A stretch of 5,278 bases of DNA, from NCBI GenBank assembly GCA_902784045.1, contig CACZTE010000107.1, positions 1-5,278 on the forward strand. Direction: 5' to 3'. Of this stretch, positions 1 to 5,234 are shown piece by piece; position 1 is the first letter of the stretch, and the number at the start of each line of letters is the position of its first letter. Below the pieces are notes generated by a model. That model was not told the DNA's origin. It did not search any database and worked only from the letters and a program-made list of their open reading frames with translations. Made by a program: the position numbers and the translations under genes. Source of the stretch: an uncultured Eubacterium sp. GTDB lineage: Bacteria > Bacillota > Clostridia > Eubacteriales > Eubacteriaceae.

Positions 1-41
1 CAAAGCTTTTTTATGTCGAAATTCGTTCCAAAAAGAAAAGC

Positions 42-68
42 CGTGCTTAACACGGTGGTTTAAGCACG
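42..68 (+). other. Stem-loop upstream of the terminator
   Basis: Positions 42-50 (CGTGCTTAA) and 60-68 (TTAAGCACG) form a perfect 9-bp stem with a 9-base loop. A shorter, mutually exclusive hairpin is also possible: CCGTG at 41-45 with CACGG at 51-55. There is no T-run directly after the stem, so it is not itself a classic terminator. It probably lies in the 3' untranslated region of a transcript entering from upstream of the window. Function unknown; only the complementarity is seen directly. Confidence 0.45.
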
Positions 69-85
69 ACTTTGTCTTCGGTCTG

Positions 86-124
86 AGCCGATTCATAACT
101 GAATCGGCTTTTATCTATTTTTTT
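86..124 (+). terminator. Rho-independent terminator
   Basis: A 10-bp perfect stem (AGCCGATTCA at 86-95, TGAATCGGCT at 100-109) with loop TAAC is followed by a T-rich tract running to about 124. This is a textbook intrinsic terminator. It lies before the promoter-like elements of the PurF-like gene, so it most likely ends an operon located upstream of the window. It could instead be an attenuator if transcription of the PurF-like gene started further upstream, but no riboswitch or T-box motif was recognised. Confidence 0.8.
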
Positions 125-164
125 GACAATTGGACTGCGCAAAACAAGAAAAATAAGCTATAAT
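123..164 (+). promoter_or_regulatory. Promoter region of the PurF-like gene
   Basis: A perfect TATAAT lies at 159-164, about 40 bases before the start codon. A perfect TTGACA lies at 123-128, at the end of the terminator T-tract, but the two are 30 bp apart, too far for a standard sigma-A promoter. A second -35-like hexamer, TTGGAC (130-135), is 18 bp from a weak -10 (TAAGCT, 154-159) and 23 bp from TATAAT. A promoter here is likely because a terminator precedes it and a gene follows, but which hexamers pair is unresolved. Confidence 0.5.
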
Positions 165-194
165 AAAAAGACATCATCAAATTTTAAATTGATT

Positions 195-200
195 GGAGGT
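195..200 (+). promoter_or_regulatory. Shine-Dalgarno site setting a TTG start
   Basis: GGAGGT sits five bases before TTG at 206. An ATG directly abuts the motif at 201, but it is too close for initiation and is in another frame. The TTG frame gives the conserved family N-terminus (GGLFGVAS), so this site selects TTG as the start. Confidence 0.8.
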
Positions 201-205
201 ATGTT

Positions 206-1627
206 TTGGGAGGATTATTTGGTGTTGCATCAAAAAAAGATTGCGTCAGTGATCTTTTTTTTGGCATTGACTATCATTCACACTTGGGCACGCATCGAGG
301 CGGCATGACTGTCTACGACGGAAAATTTTTTGATAAATCCATTCACAACATTGAAAACGCTCCTTTTCGGACACGTTTCGGCAATGATATGTTGGAGATG
401 AAAGGCTATATTGGGATTGGTTCTATTAGTGATTCCGATCCACAGCCGCTCATCGTCAGAGCACATTTCGGAACCTTTGTTTTGGCAACGGTTGGACGGA
501 TTAATAACGCTGACGAGCTGTTAAATGATATGCTTAATCAAAGGCGCGGTCAATTTAACGAACGAACGAGCGGAGAGATCAGTACAACCGAGCTTGCGGC
601 TTCCGTTATTTCGGGAAGCGACAATCTCATAGAAGGCATCCAAAAGGCGCAGCAAGATATCAAAGGATCGATGACAATGCTGGTGCTGACAGCCGAAGGC
701 ATTTACGCGGCCAGAGATTATTACGGACGAACGTCTCTGACCATCGGTAAAAAAGAAGATGCATATGCCGTGTCAATGGAAAATTTTGCGTATCAAAATC
801 TCGGCTATCAAGATGAGTATGAGCTTGGACCGAAAGAAATTGTTAAAATTACGCCGGATGGTTTTTCCCAAATCTCACCGCCGGGCGAAAAAATGCAGAT
901 TTGCGCATTCCTCTGGACATATTACGGCTATCCGACAGCAAGTTATTCCGGGAGAAATGTCGAAGAAGTGCGCTATCTTTGCGGACAGGCTCTTGCCAGA
1001 AGAGATAAACATATGGATGTGGATGGCGTCAGCGGCGTTCCGGATTCCGGTGTGGCGCATGCTCTCGGATATTCCCACGCTTCGGGTCTTCCCTATAACA
1101 GACCGTTAATTAAATATACACCGACCTGGCCGAGAAGCTTCATGCCATCCAACCAAAGTCAAAGACTGCATATCGCTCAGATGAAGCTAGTGTCCATCCC
1201 GGCGCTCATCAAAGATAAAAAGCTGCTTTTGATAGACGATTCAATCGTCCGCGGAACCCAGACCAAAAAAATGGCAAGTTATCTCTTTGACGAAGGCGCT
1301 AAAGAGGTTCATGTCCGCTCGGCATCTCCACCGATTATGTATGGCTGCAGATATTTGAATTTTTCTCGCTCCACATCGGAATTTGATTTGATTACCCACA
1401 GAATCATTAAAGAACTCGAAGGAGAAAACTACGAAAAAAATCTTCATCTTTACACCGACGCGAATACCGCCGAACACCAAGCAATGGTTGATGAAATTTG
1501 CAAACGCTCAGATTTCACTTCGTTAAAATATATGGACTTAAACGACATGCTCGACGCCATCGGTCTCGAGCCCTGTAAAGTCTGTAAAAAATGTTGGCTG
1601 ATCAATCGGGAGGAGGATGACGATTAA
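206..1627 (+). CDS. PurF-like amidophosphoribosyltransferase homologue with degenerate glutaminase site
   Basis: A 473-residue cytoplasmic protein homologous to PurF, the first enzyme of de novo purine synthesis (PRPP + glutamine to phosphoribosylamine). Residues about 2-225 form the class II glutamine amidotransferase-like (Ntn) domain; about 230-465 form the type I phosphoribosyltransferase domain. The latter keeps VPDSG (278-282) and the PRPP loop LLIDDSIVRGT (341-351, with D344 and D345). C233, C381, C457 and C460 align with the four 4Fe-4S ligands known from Bacillus PurF; C463 is an extra one. The glutaminase half looks dead: the CG-FG nucleophile Cys is Gly2, and the Arg (E. coli 73), Asn (101) and Asp (127) positions appear as Ser75, Val96 and Thr127. 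A true PurF therefore seems unlikely unless it uses free ammonia; such paralogues are often labelled amidophosphoribosyltransferase. The start is TTG, behind GGAGGT. The stop overlaps comM by one base (TAATG). Homology is confident; function is uncertain. Confidence 0.88.
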   Translation: MGGLFGVASKKDCVSDLFFGIDYHSHLGTHRGGMTVYDGKFFDKSIHNIENAPFRTRFGNDMLEMKGYIGIGSISDSDPQPLIVRAHFGTFVLATVGRINNADELLNDMLNQRRGQFNERTSGEISTTELAASVISGSDNLIEGIQKAQQDIKGSMTMLVLTAEGIYAARDYYGRTSLTIGKKEDAYAVSMENFAYQNLGYQDEYELGPKEIVKITPDGFSQISPPGEKMQICAFLWTYYGYPTASYSGRNVEEVRYLCGQALARRDKHMDVDGVSGVPDSGVAHALGYSHASGLPYNRPLIKYTPTWPRSFMPSNQSQRLHIAQMKLVSIPALIKDKKLLLIDDSIVRGTQTKKMASYLFDEGAKEVHVRSASPPIMYGCRYLNFSRSTSEFDLITHRIIKELEGENYEKNLHLYTDANTAEHQAMVDEICKRSDFTSLKYMDLNDMLDAIGLEPCKVCKKCWLINREEDDD

Positions 1628-2133
1628 TGCTCGCGCAGATTTACAGCTGCGGTCTTTTGGGTGTGGAAGGCATCATCGTCACAGTGGAGATTGATTTAAA
1701 CAACGGTGTTCCGGGCTATGCCATTGTGGGACTGCCCGATACCGGGGTTAAAGAGTCCAGAGAGCGTGTGTTTTCGGCAATTAAAAACAGCGGTTATCGT
1801 TATCCGCACAAGCATATCACGGTTAATATGGCGCCGGCGGATCTTAAAAAAGAAGGACCGTCTTACGATCTTCCCATCGCCATTGGTTTTTTGGCGGCTT
1901 CCGAACAGATTAAAGCGGATCTTTCCGAAATCATGATGGTCGGAGAGCTTTCCTTAAACGGAGATATCAAACGCGTCAATGGCGTGTTGCCAATGACGCT
2001 GGCGGCAAAAAAAGCCGGACTGAAAGCATTTATTGTTCCGGAAGACAACAAAAATGAAGCGGCTATTGTCGAAGGTATCGATGTGTTGCCGGTCTCAAAT
2101 TTATCAGAAGTCATCGCTTATTTAAACGGGTGA
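1627..2133 (+). CDS. comM: ComM/YifB N-terminal part (ChlI-type domain), ends at a frame break
   Basis: A 168-residue reading frame matching the N-terminal third of ComM/YifB, a hexameric AAA+ branch-migration helicase that helps integrate transforming DNA. It covers the ChlI/Lon-S5-like domain, with the family motifs VGLPDTGVKESRERV (34-48), ITVNMAPADLKKEGPSYDLP (64-83) and GELSLNGDIKRVNGVLP (106-122). The ATG overlaps the TAA of the preceding gene (TAATG) and is preceded by GGGAGGAGG at 1608-1616, so the two genes are translationally coupled. The frame stops at TGA (2131-2133) right after the domain; the rest of the protein continues at once in the +1 frame. Family members are normally a single chain of about 500 residues, and the two pieces sum to that length. 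It is either a frameshifted gene, a sequencing error, or a split gene making a free N-terminal domain. Confidence 0.85.
   Translation: MLAQIYSCGLLGVEGIIVTVEIDLNNGVPGYAIVGLPDTGVKESRERVFSAIKNSGYRYPHKHITVNMAPADLKKEGPSYDLPIAIGFLAASEQIKADLSEIMMVGELSLNGDIKRVNGVLPMTLAAKKAGLKAFIVPEDNKNEAAIVEGIDVLPVSNLSEVIAYLNG
2122..2133 (+). other. Frameshift junction in comM, on a slippery heptamer
   Basis: The upstream frame reads TTA AAC GGG TGA. The downstream frame is closed by TAA at 2123-2125, so the switch must fall within 2126-2130. Removing one G of GGG (2128-2130) gives a continuous ...YLNGEIDIVPYRVDP..., as expected for the family. The heptamer TTTAAAC (2121-2127) is in the phase of a classic -1 slippery site, but a -1 slip leads into a short tail ending at a TAG near 2175. 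Restoration needs +1 (GGG to GGT in the P-site) or -2. No Shine-Dalgarno-like stimulator like that of prfB lies upstream. Confidence 0.75.
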
Positions 2134-2143
2134 GATTGACATT

Positions 2144-3142
2144 GTGCCCTATCGCGTGGATCCCCGCAAAATGTTAGATGCCGACAGCCAGAATTACAGA
2201 CATGATTTTTCGGAAATTCACGGGCAGGGAGCCGCCAAACGCGCTCTTGAAATCGCGGCGGCCGGTGCGCATAACGTGCTGATGCAGGGACCGCCGGGAT
2301 CCGGCAAATCGATGCTCGCCAAGGCTTTTCCGTCAATTTTGCCGGCGTTAACCTTGGACGAGGCATTGGAAATCACCAAAATATACTCCATTGCCGGAAA
2401 ACTTTCTGACAATATTATGACCCAAAGGCCATTTCGCTCGCCGCATCATACCATTTCACCGGTATCCATCATTGGCGGAGGCTCCTTTCCCAAGCCTGGA
2501 GAAGTATCTCTGGCGCATTTTGGCGTGTTGTTTTTGGATGAGCTTCCCGAGTTTCAAAAACAGGCTCTTGAAGTTTTAAGACAGCCCCTTGAGGATGGAC
2601 AAGTCACCATTTCCAGAGTCAGCGGATCAATTACTTTTCCTTCTGAGTTTGCTTTGGTTGCGTCGATGAATCCTTGTCCCTGCGGCTATTTCGGTGATCC
2701 GAATCACGATTGTCAGTGTACGCCCAATGAAATCAGACGCTATGCCGGTAAGATATCCGGGCCGCTTCTCGACCGGATTGATATTCGCATTGAGGTGCCG
2801 GCAACGGATTTTAAGGATTTGGAAAATCGTAAACCGGAGGAGACTTCCGAAGCAATCCGTCAGCGCGTCAATCGGGCGCGGGCTATTCAAACCGAGCGCT
2901 TTCAAGACGAAGCCGGCTTGTTTTTTAACGCCCAGCTTGAACCCAGACATTTGGATAAATACTGCGCGCTTCATGGCGCGGAAAAACAATTTATGGAAGG
3001 CATTTTTAACAAATTAAAACTGAGTGCCAGAGGCTATCACCGCATTTTAAAACTCGCACGTACGATTGCGGATTTAGATGGACAAGAAGCCATCGGCATG
3101 ACCCATCTATCCGAGGCTGTGGCATATCGATCGGGAAAATAA
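2144..3142 (+). CDS. comM: ComM/YifB C-terminal part (AAA+ Mg-chelatase-type ATPase)
   Basis: A frame of 332 residues from GTG carrying the ATPase and C-terminal domains of ComM/YifB. Visible are Walker A GPPGSGKS (49-56), RPFRSPHHT (95-103), Walker B GVLFLDELPEF (127-137, D132 and E133), the sensor-1/cysteine segment MNPCPCGYFG with C178, C180, C190 and C192 (a possible metal site typical of the family), SGPLLDRIDI (205-214), and the C-terminal LSARGYHRILKLARTIADL (293-311). If translated separately, it would start at GTG 2144, ten bases after GGTGA (2129-2133), a weak match to the anti-Shine-Dalgarno. Homology continues upstream of the GTG to about 2132, so the GTG is probably an internal codon of one ancestral gene. 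The protein ends in AYRSGK, shorter than the usual YR-x-x-DR-type tail. All catalytic motifs are intact; whether the fragment is made depends on reinitiation or frame switching. Confidence 0.85.
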   Translation: MPYRVDPRKMLDADSQNYRHDFSEIHGQGAAKRALEIAAAGAHNVLMQGPPGSGKSMLAKAFPSILPALTLDEALEITKIYSIAGKLSDNIMTQRPFRSPHHTISPVSIIGGGSFPKPGEVSLAHFGVLFLDELPEFQKQALEVLRQPLEDGQVTISRVSGSITFPSEFALVASMNPCPCGYFGDPNHDCQCTPNEIRRYAGKISGPLLDRIDIRIEVPATDFKDLENRKPEETSEAIRQRVNRARAIQTERFQDEAGLFFNAQLEPRHLDKYCALHGAEKQFMEGIFNKLKLSARGYHRILKLARTIADLDGQEAIGMTHLSEAVAYRSGK

Positions 3143-3260
3143 TCTTTCGATCTGCCACCTCGCTCTTATTCTCGTTAGCATACGGACGAATGCTGTGACT
3201 TGCGAGATTCACGGATGATTACACCATTTGCTTTGTTTGGAAAGTTTACACGGATATAAT
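3143..3260. other. Intergenic gap between comM and dprA
   Basis: These 118 bases hold no gene that can be supported. A weak stem, GATCG (3129-3133) with CGATC (3148-3152), spans the comM stop but has no T-run. TATAAT at 3255-3260 directly abuts the dprA ATG, so it cannot serve as its -10. No good Shine-Dalgarno lies within 4-12 bases of that ATG; GGAAAG at 3239-3244 is too far away. How dprA is translated is therefore not evident. Confidence 0.5.
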
Positions 3261-4193
3261 ATGAATCAAGATAAGATCTATTGGATATGGCTTGCAGGTT
3301 TAGAAAATATAGGAAATCGTAAAAAAATAGCATTAACAGAATATTTTGGCAGCGCGGAAGCGGTTTTTTGCGCTGATGAGAGCGCGCTAAAAGAAGCGGG
3401 ACTCAAAAAAGAAAAAGAGTTAAACGCGGTATCGAAACATCAAAATTTAAGGCTTGCGGAACGCGCCATGGCTTTCATGCAAAAAGAAAGCATCTCATTT
3501 CTCACGATTGATGATCCCGAATATCCCGATAAACTCAAAAACATATACAATCCGCCGGCCGTTATTTTTATGAAGGGCAACACAGAGTTGCTCAAGCGAA
3601 AGATGAATATAGCCATTGTCGGTTCCAGAAAAGCATCTCCCGGTGGACGAAAACAGGCCGAGACTTTCGGGGCCGCGTTATCCGGCATGGGAATCACCGT
3701 GATATCTGGTTTGGCCGAAGGGATAGACAGTGCTGCCCACAAAGGAGCGCTTGACGGCATCGGCTCGACGATAGCTGTTATGGGAACCGGTGTCAACCTT
3801 TGTTATCCTCAGAAAAACGCCGAATTGTATTATCAAATTGCTGAAAAAGGACTGCTGCTCAGTGAGTTTTTTATGGACGATCCGGCAAGAACTTTTCATT
3901 TCCCTTTAAGAAATCGTATTATCAGCGGTTTGTCCGACGGAGTTCTTGTTGTGGAGGCGCGGAAAAAAAGCGGAGCGCTCATCACTGCGGATCACGCTTT
4001 GGAGCAGGGGAAAAATGTCTATGCGATTCCTCAGGATATCAGACTCAGTCAAAGCGTCGGCAGCAATAAGCTTTTAAAAGAAGGCGCAAAACTTGTAACA
4101 GAACCCGCCGATGTGTTGGAAGATTATATGGTGGATTATAACCGGAAGAAAACCGACAGTGTCAACCTGCAGAAAACAAAACAGCCAATCTAA
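3261..4193 (+). CDS. dprA: DprA/Smf DNA-processing protein, core domains, ends at a frame break
   Basis: A 310-residue frame encoding DprA (Smf), which binds incoming single-stranded DNA during transformation and loads RecA on it. An N-terminal SAM-like region (YWIWLAGLENIG, 7-18) is followed by the extended Rossmann fold: LTIDDPEYPDKLKNIYNPPA (81-100), IVGSRKASPGGR (119-130), SGLAEGID (149-156), FPLRNRIISGLSDGVLVVEA (214-233), SGALITADHALEQGKNVYAIP (237-257) and GSNKLLKEGA (267-276). All hallmark motifs are intact. ATG 3261 is chosen because family homology begins there; a TTG 33 bases upstream adds an unrelated extension. The ribosome site is poor. The frame ends at TAA 4191-4193, in the linker before the winged helix, which continues in the -1 frame to 4360. 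It lies 118 bases after comM, likely in the same transcript. Confidence 0.9.
   Translation: MNQDKIYWIWLAGLENIGNRKKIALTEYFGSAEAVFCADESALKEAGLKKEKELNAVSKHQNLRLAERAMAFMQKESISFLTIDDPEYPDKLKNIYNPPAVIFMKGNTELLKRKMNIAIVGSRKASPGGRKQAETFGAALSGMGITVISGLAEGIDSAAHKGALDGIGSTIAVMGTGVNLCYPQKNAELYYQIAEKGLLLSEFFMDDPARTFHFPLRNRIISGLSDGVLVVEARKKSGALITADHALEQGKNVYAIPQDIRLSQSVGSNKLLKEGAKLVTEPADVLEDYMVDYNRKKTDSVNLQKTKQPI
4142..4193 (+). other. Frameshift interval in dprA
   Basis: The core frame stops at TAA 4191-4193, while the frame encoding the winged helix is closed upstream by TAA at 4139-4141, so the switch lies in 4142-4190. The smoothest repair is one missing base near CC (4185-4186), giving ...KTKQP-NLSEEEKALY.... 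No in-phase X-XXY-YYZ heptamer is present. A single-tRNA -1 slip on AAA (4178-4180, preceded by A) before CAG is conceivable, and the A-rich stretch here is also prone to sequencing error. Confidence 0.7.
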
Positions 4194-4360
4194 GCGAAGA
4201 AGAAAAAGCTTTATACAAGCATATGCTAAACGGTGCCCTCACTTTGGATGAACTGGAAATAGTAGCCGGTTTGCCGGTGCCGCGTCTTAACAGCTTGCTG
4301 ATGATGATGGAACTTAAAAATATCATCAAAGTCAGCTACGGACAAATCTCTTTATTATAG
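4187..4360 (+). pseudogene. dprA: DprA C-terminal winged-helix domain, out of frame
   Basis: Translation from AAT 4187 to TAG 4358-4360 gives 57 residues: it opens NLSEEEKALYKHMLNGALTL, then DELEIVAGLPVPRLNSLL, and ends with KNIIKVSYGQISLL. This is the normal DprA winged-helix (DprA_WH) pattern: LSEEE, helix, DEL, helix-turn-helix LPVPRLNSLLMMMELK, strand, stop. Joined to the core frame, the total is about 366 residues, a usual DprA length in Bacillota. No start codon with a Shine-Dalgarno precedes it; the first in-frame ATG (4223) lies inside the domain. It would therefore be expressed only by frame switching or if the frame break is an assembly error. Confidence 0.8.
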
Positions 4361-4393
4361 CGGTTTGGGTTTTAAGAGAATGAATACATACAC

Positions 4394-4440
4394 GACGCTT
4401 TGCGCGGTTTTATACCGGCAGAGCGTTTTCCTTTGTTTTG
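4394..4440 (+). terminator. Rho-independent terminator after dprA
   Basis: ACGCTTTGCGCGGT (4395-4408) pairs with ACCGGCAGAGCGT (4414-4426) over 13 bp, with one bulged G (4404), one G-T wobble and a five-base TTTAT loop. It is followed by TTTCCTTTGTTTTG. It lies 34 bases after the end of the dprA winged-helix frame, which supports 4360 as the real 3' end of that gene and closes the PurF-like/comM/dprA block. Confidence 0.7.
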
Positions 4441-4512
4441 TCATTTTGAAGATGAGAAATATTTATATTAAAAAACAAAGCTTAAATGATATTTTTTCGG
4501 ACAGTGTGATAG

Positions 4513-4533
4513 GGAAAGTGATAAACACTTTTC
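4513..4533 (+). promoter_or_regulatory. Inverted repeat overlapping the NUDIX gene -35
   Basis: GGAAAGTG (about 4513-4520) and CACTTTTC (4526-4533) form an 8-bp inverted repeat with one G-T wobble around ATAAA; the inner six pairs are perfect. There is no T-run on either strand, so it is not a terminator. Its right arm overlaps the candidate -35 (4529-4534), a position fitting a repressor operator. That it binds a regulator is inference from placement only. Confidence 0.35.
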
Positions 4534-4557
4534 AGAAGGCCCAAATAGGATTATAAT
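4529..4557 (+). promoter_or_regulatory. Promoter of the NUDIX hydrolase gene
   Basis: TTTTCA (4529-4534; four of six consensus bases) is separated by 17 bp from a perfect TATAAT (4552-4557). Initiation about seven bases downstream would give a leader of some 29 bases before the TTG start. Placement between the dprA terminator and the NUDIX gene supports independent transcription. Confidence 0.6.
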
Positions 4558-4578
4558 AAGCATGTAATGATAATGAAC

Positions 4579-4585
4579 AGGGAGA
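4579..4585 (+). promoter_or_regulatory. Shine-Dalgarno site setting the NUDIX TTG start
   Basis: AGGGAGA ends seven bases before TTG at 4593. No in-frame ATG or GTG is suitably placed nearby, so TTG is the best start. Confidence 0.7.
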
Positions 4586-4592
4586 AAAAACG

Positions 4593-5234
4593 TTGGTCAA
4601 GACAGCGGATATAGCTCAATTAAAAACAATTTGGCAAAAACAGCCGGCTCATAAAAGATATCGGGAAAAGGGAAGTAGTGCCGTTTTGGCGCCGATTGTC
4701 CTCACGGAAGGAGAAGCATGTATTCTGTTTGAGAAACGATCGGAGGATCTTAAACATCAGCCCGGAGAAATATGTTTTCCCGGCGGTCGCATTGAGTCGG
4801 GAGAAAGTGCCCGCGCTGCGGCTGTTCGTGAAACCTGCGAGGAGTTGGTGATTACTCCTGAGCAAATCGAAATATTAACGCCCCTTGATGTGCAAAGCGG
4901 GCCGTCGGGAGCGCCTCTTTGGTCTTTTGCCGCGTTGATTCATGATTATGATGGGGGCTATTCGGCACAGGAAGTCGATCACGTTTTTGCTGTTCCCATT
5001 ACCTGGTTTATGGAACATCCGCCTCAAACAGTTACGATTGATTATGTCAGAGATCTTCCGGAGGATTTTCCCTTTGAACTCATTCCCGGGGGCAGAAATT
5101 ATCGTTGGCGTGGCCGCCCTTTCGAAATGTATTTTTATAAGCATCCGCATGCTGTTATTTGGGGAATTACCGCTCGGATTGTGATGAGGCTGACAATGAT
5201 TTTTGCCGGCGATCTTCCGGATGCGCGAATATAG
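4593..5234 (+). CDS. NUDIX hydrolase, CoA diphosphatase type (NudL/NUDT7-like)
   Basis: A 213-residue soluble NUDIX hydrolase. Enzymes of this subgroup cleave coenzyme A and its derivatives to 4'-phosphopantetheine and adenosine 3',5'-bisphosphate. The subgroup CoA-recognition motif is present as FEKRSEDLKHQPGEICFPGG (46-65), resembling the motif of NudL and mammalian NUDT7. The NUDIX box follows: G65-x5-E71-x7-R79-E80-x2-E83-E84, with the metal-binding glutamates intact. The usual Gly after EE-x is Val86 (EELVI rather than EELGI). No signal peptide or membrane segment is evident, and length fits the family. It has its own promoter and a TTG start behind AGGGAGA, and follows a terminator, so it is probably not in the comM/dprA transcript. 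CoA specificity is inferred from the motif; other nucleotide diphosphate substrates remain possible. Confidence 0.88.
   Translation: MVKTADIAQLKTIWQKQPAHKRYREKGSSAVLAPIVLTEGEACILFEKRSEDLKHQPGEICFPGGRIESGESARAAAVRETCEELVITPEQIEILTPLDVQSGPSGAPLWSFAALIHDYDGGYSAQEVDHVFAVPITWFMEHPPQTVTIDYVRDLPEDFPFELIPGGRNYRWRGRPFEMYFYKHPHAVIWGITARIVMRLTMIFAGDLPDARI

Noticed and set aside
41..124. T-box or purine riboswitch before the PurF-like gene
   Set aside because: GGTGG at 54-58 recalls a T-box antiterminator, but the rest of the T-box sequence is absent. The purine riboswitch core is also missing, and the putative -10 lies downstream of the terminator.
123..308. 61-codon plus-strand frame overlapping the leader and start of the PurF-like gene
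   Set aside because: It contains the TATAAT promoter element and overlaps a well-supported gene; its ATG at 201 abuts the Shine-Dalgarno motif, and the product resembles nothing recognisable.
2121..2133. Simple programmed -1 frameshift producing full-length ComM
   Set aside because: The heptamer is in phase, but -1 enters a frame that stops near 2175 and does not join the ATPase; the needed shift is +1 or -2.
2627..2989. 120-codon minus-strand frame opposite comM
   Set aside because: It is the antisense of conserved AAA+ motifs with no plausible domain; a shadow of the real gene.
3129..3152. GATCG/CGATC stem as a comM terminator
   Set aside because: Only five perfect pairs plus wobbles, and no T-run follows.
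3255..3260. TATAAT as a dprA promoter
   Set aside because: It directly abuts the start codon, so transcription would begin inside the gene; the upstream -35 match (TTGTTT) is weak.
3440..3796. 118-codon minus-strand frame opposite dprA
   Set aside because: Antisense of the conserved DprA Rossmann fold; no ribosome site or recognisable content.
4365..4556. 63-codon plus-strand frame between dprA and the NUDIX gene
   Set aside because: It runs through the intrinsic terminator, the inverted repeat and the -10 of the NUDIX promoter, lacks a ribosome site, and has no recognisable domain.
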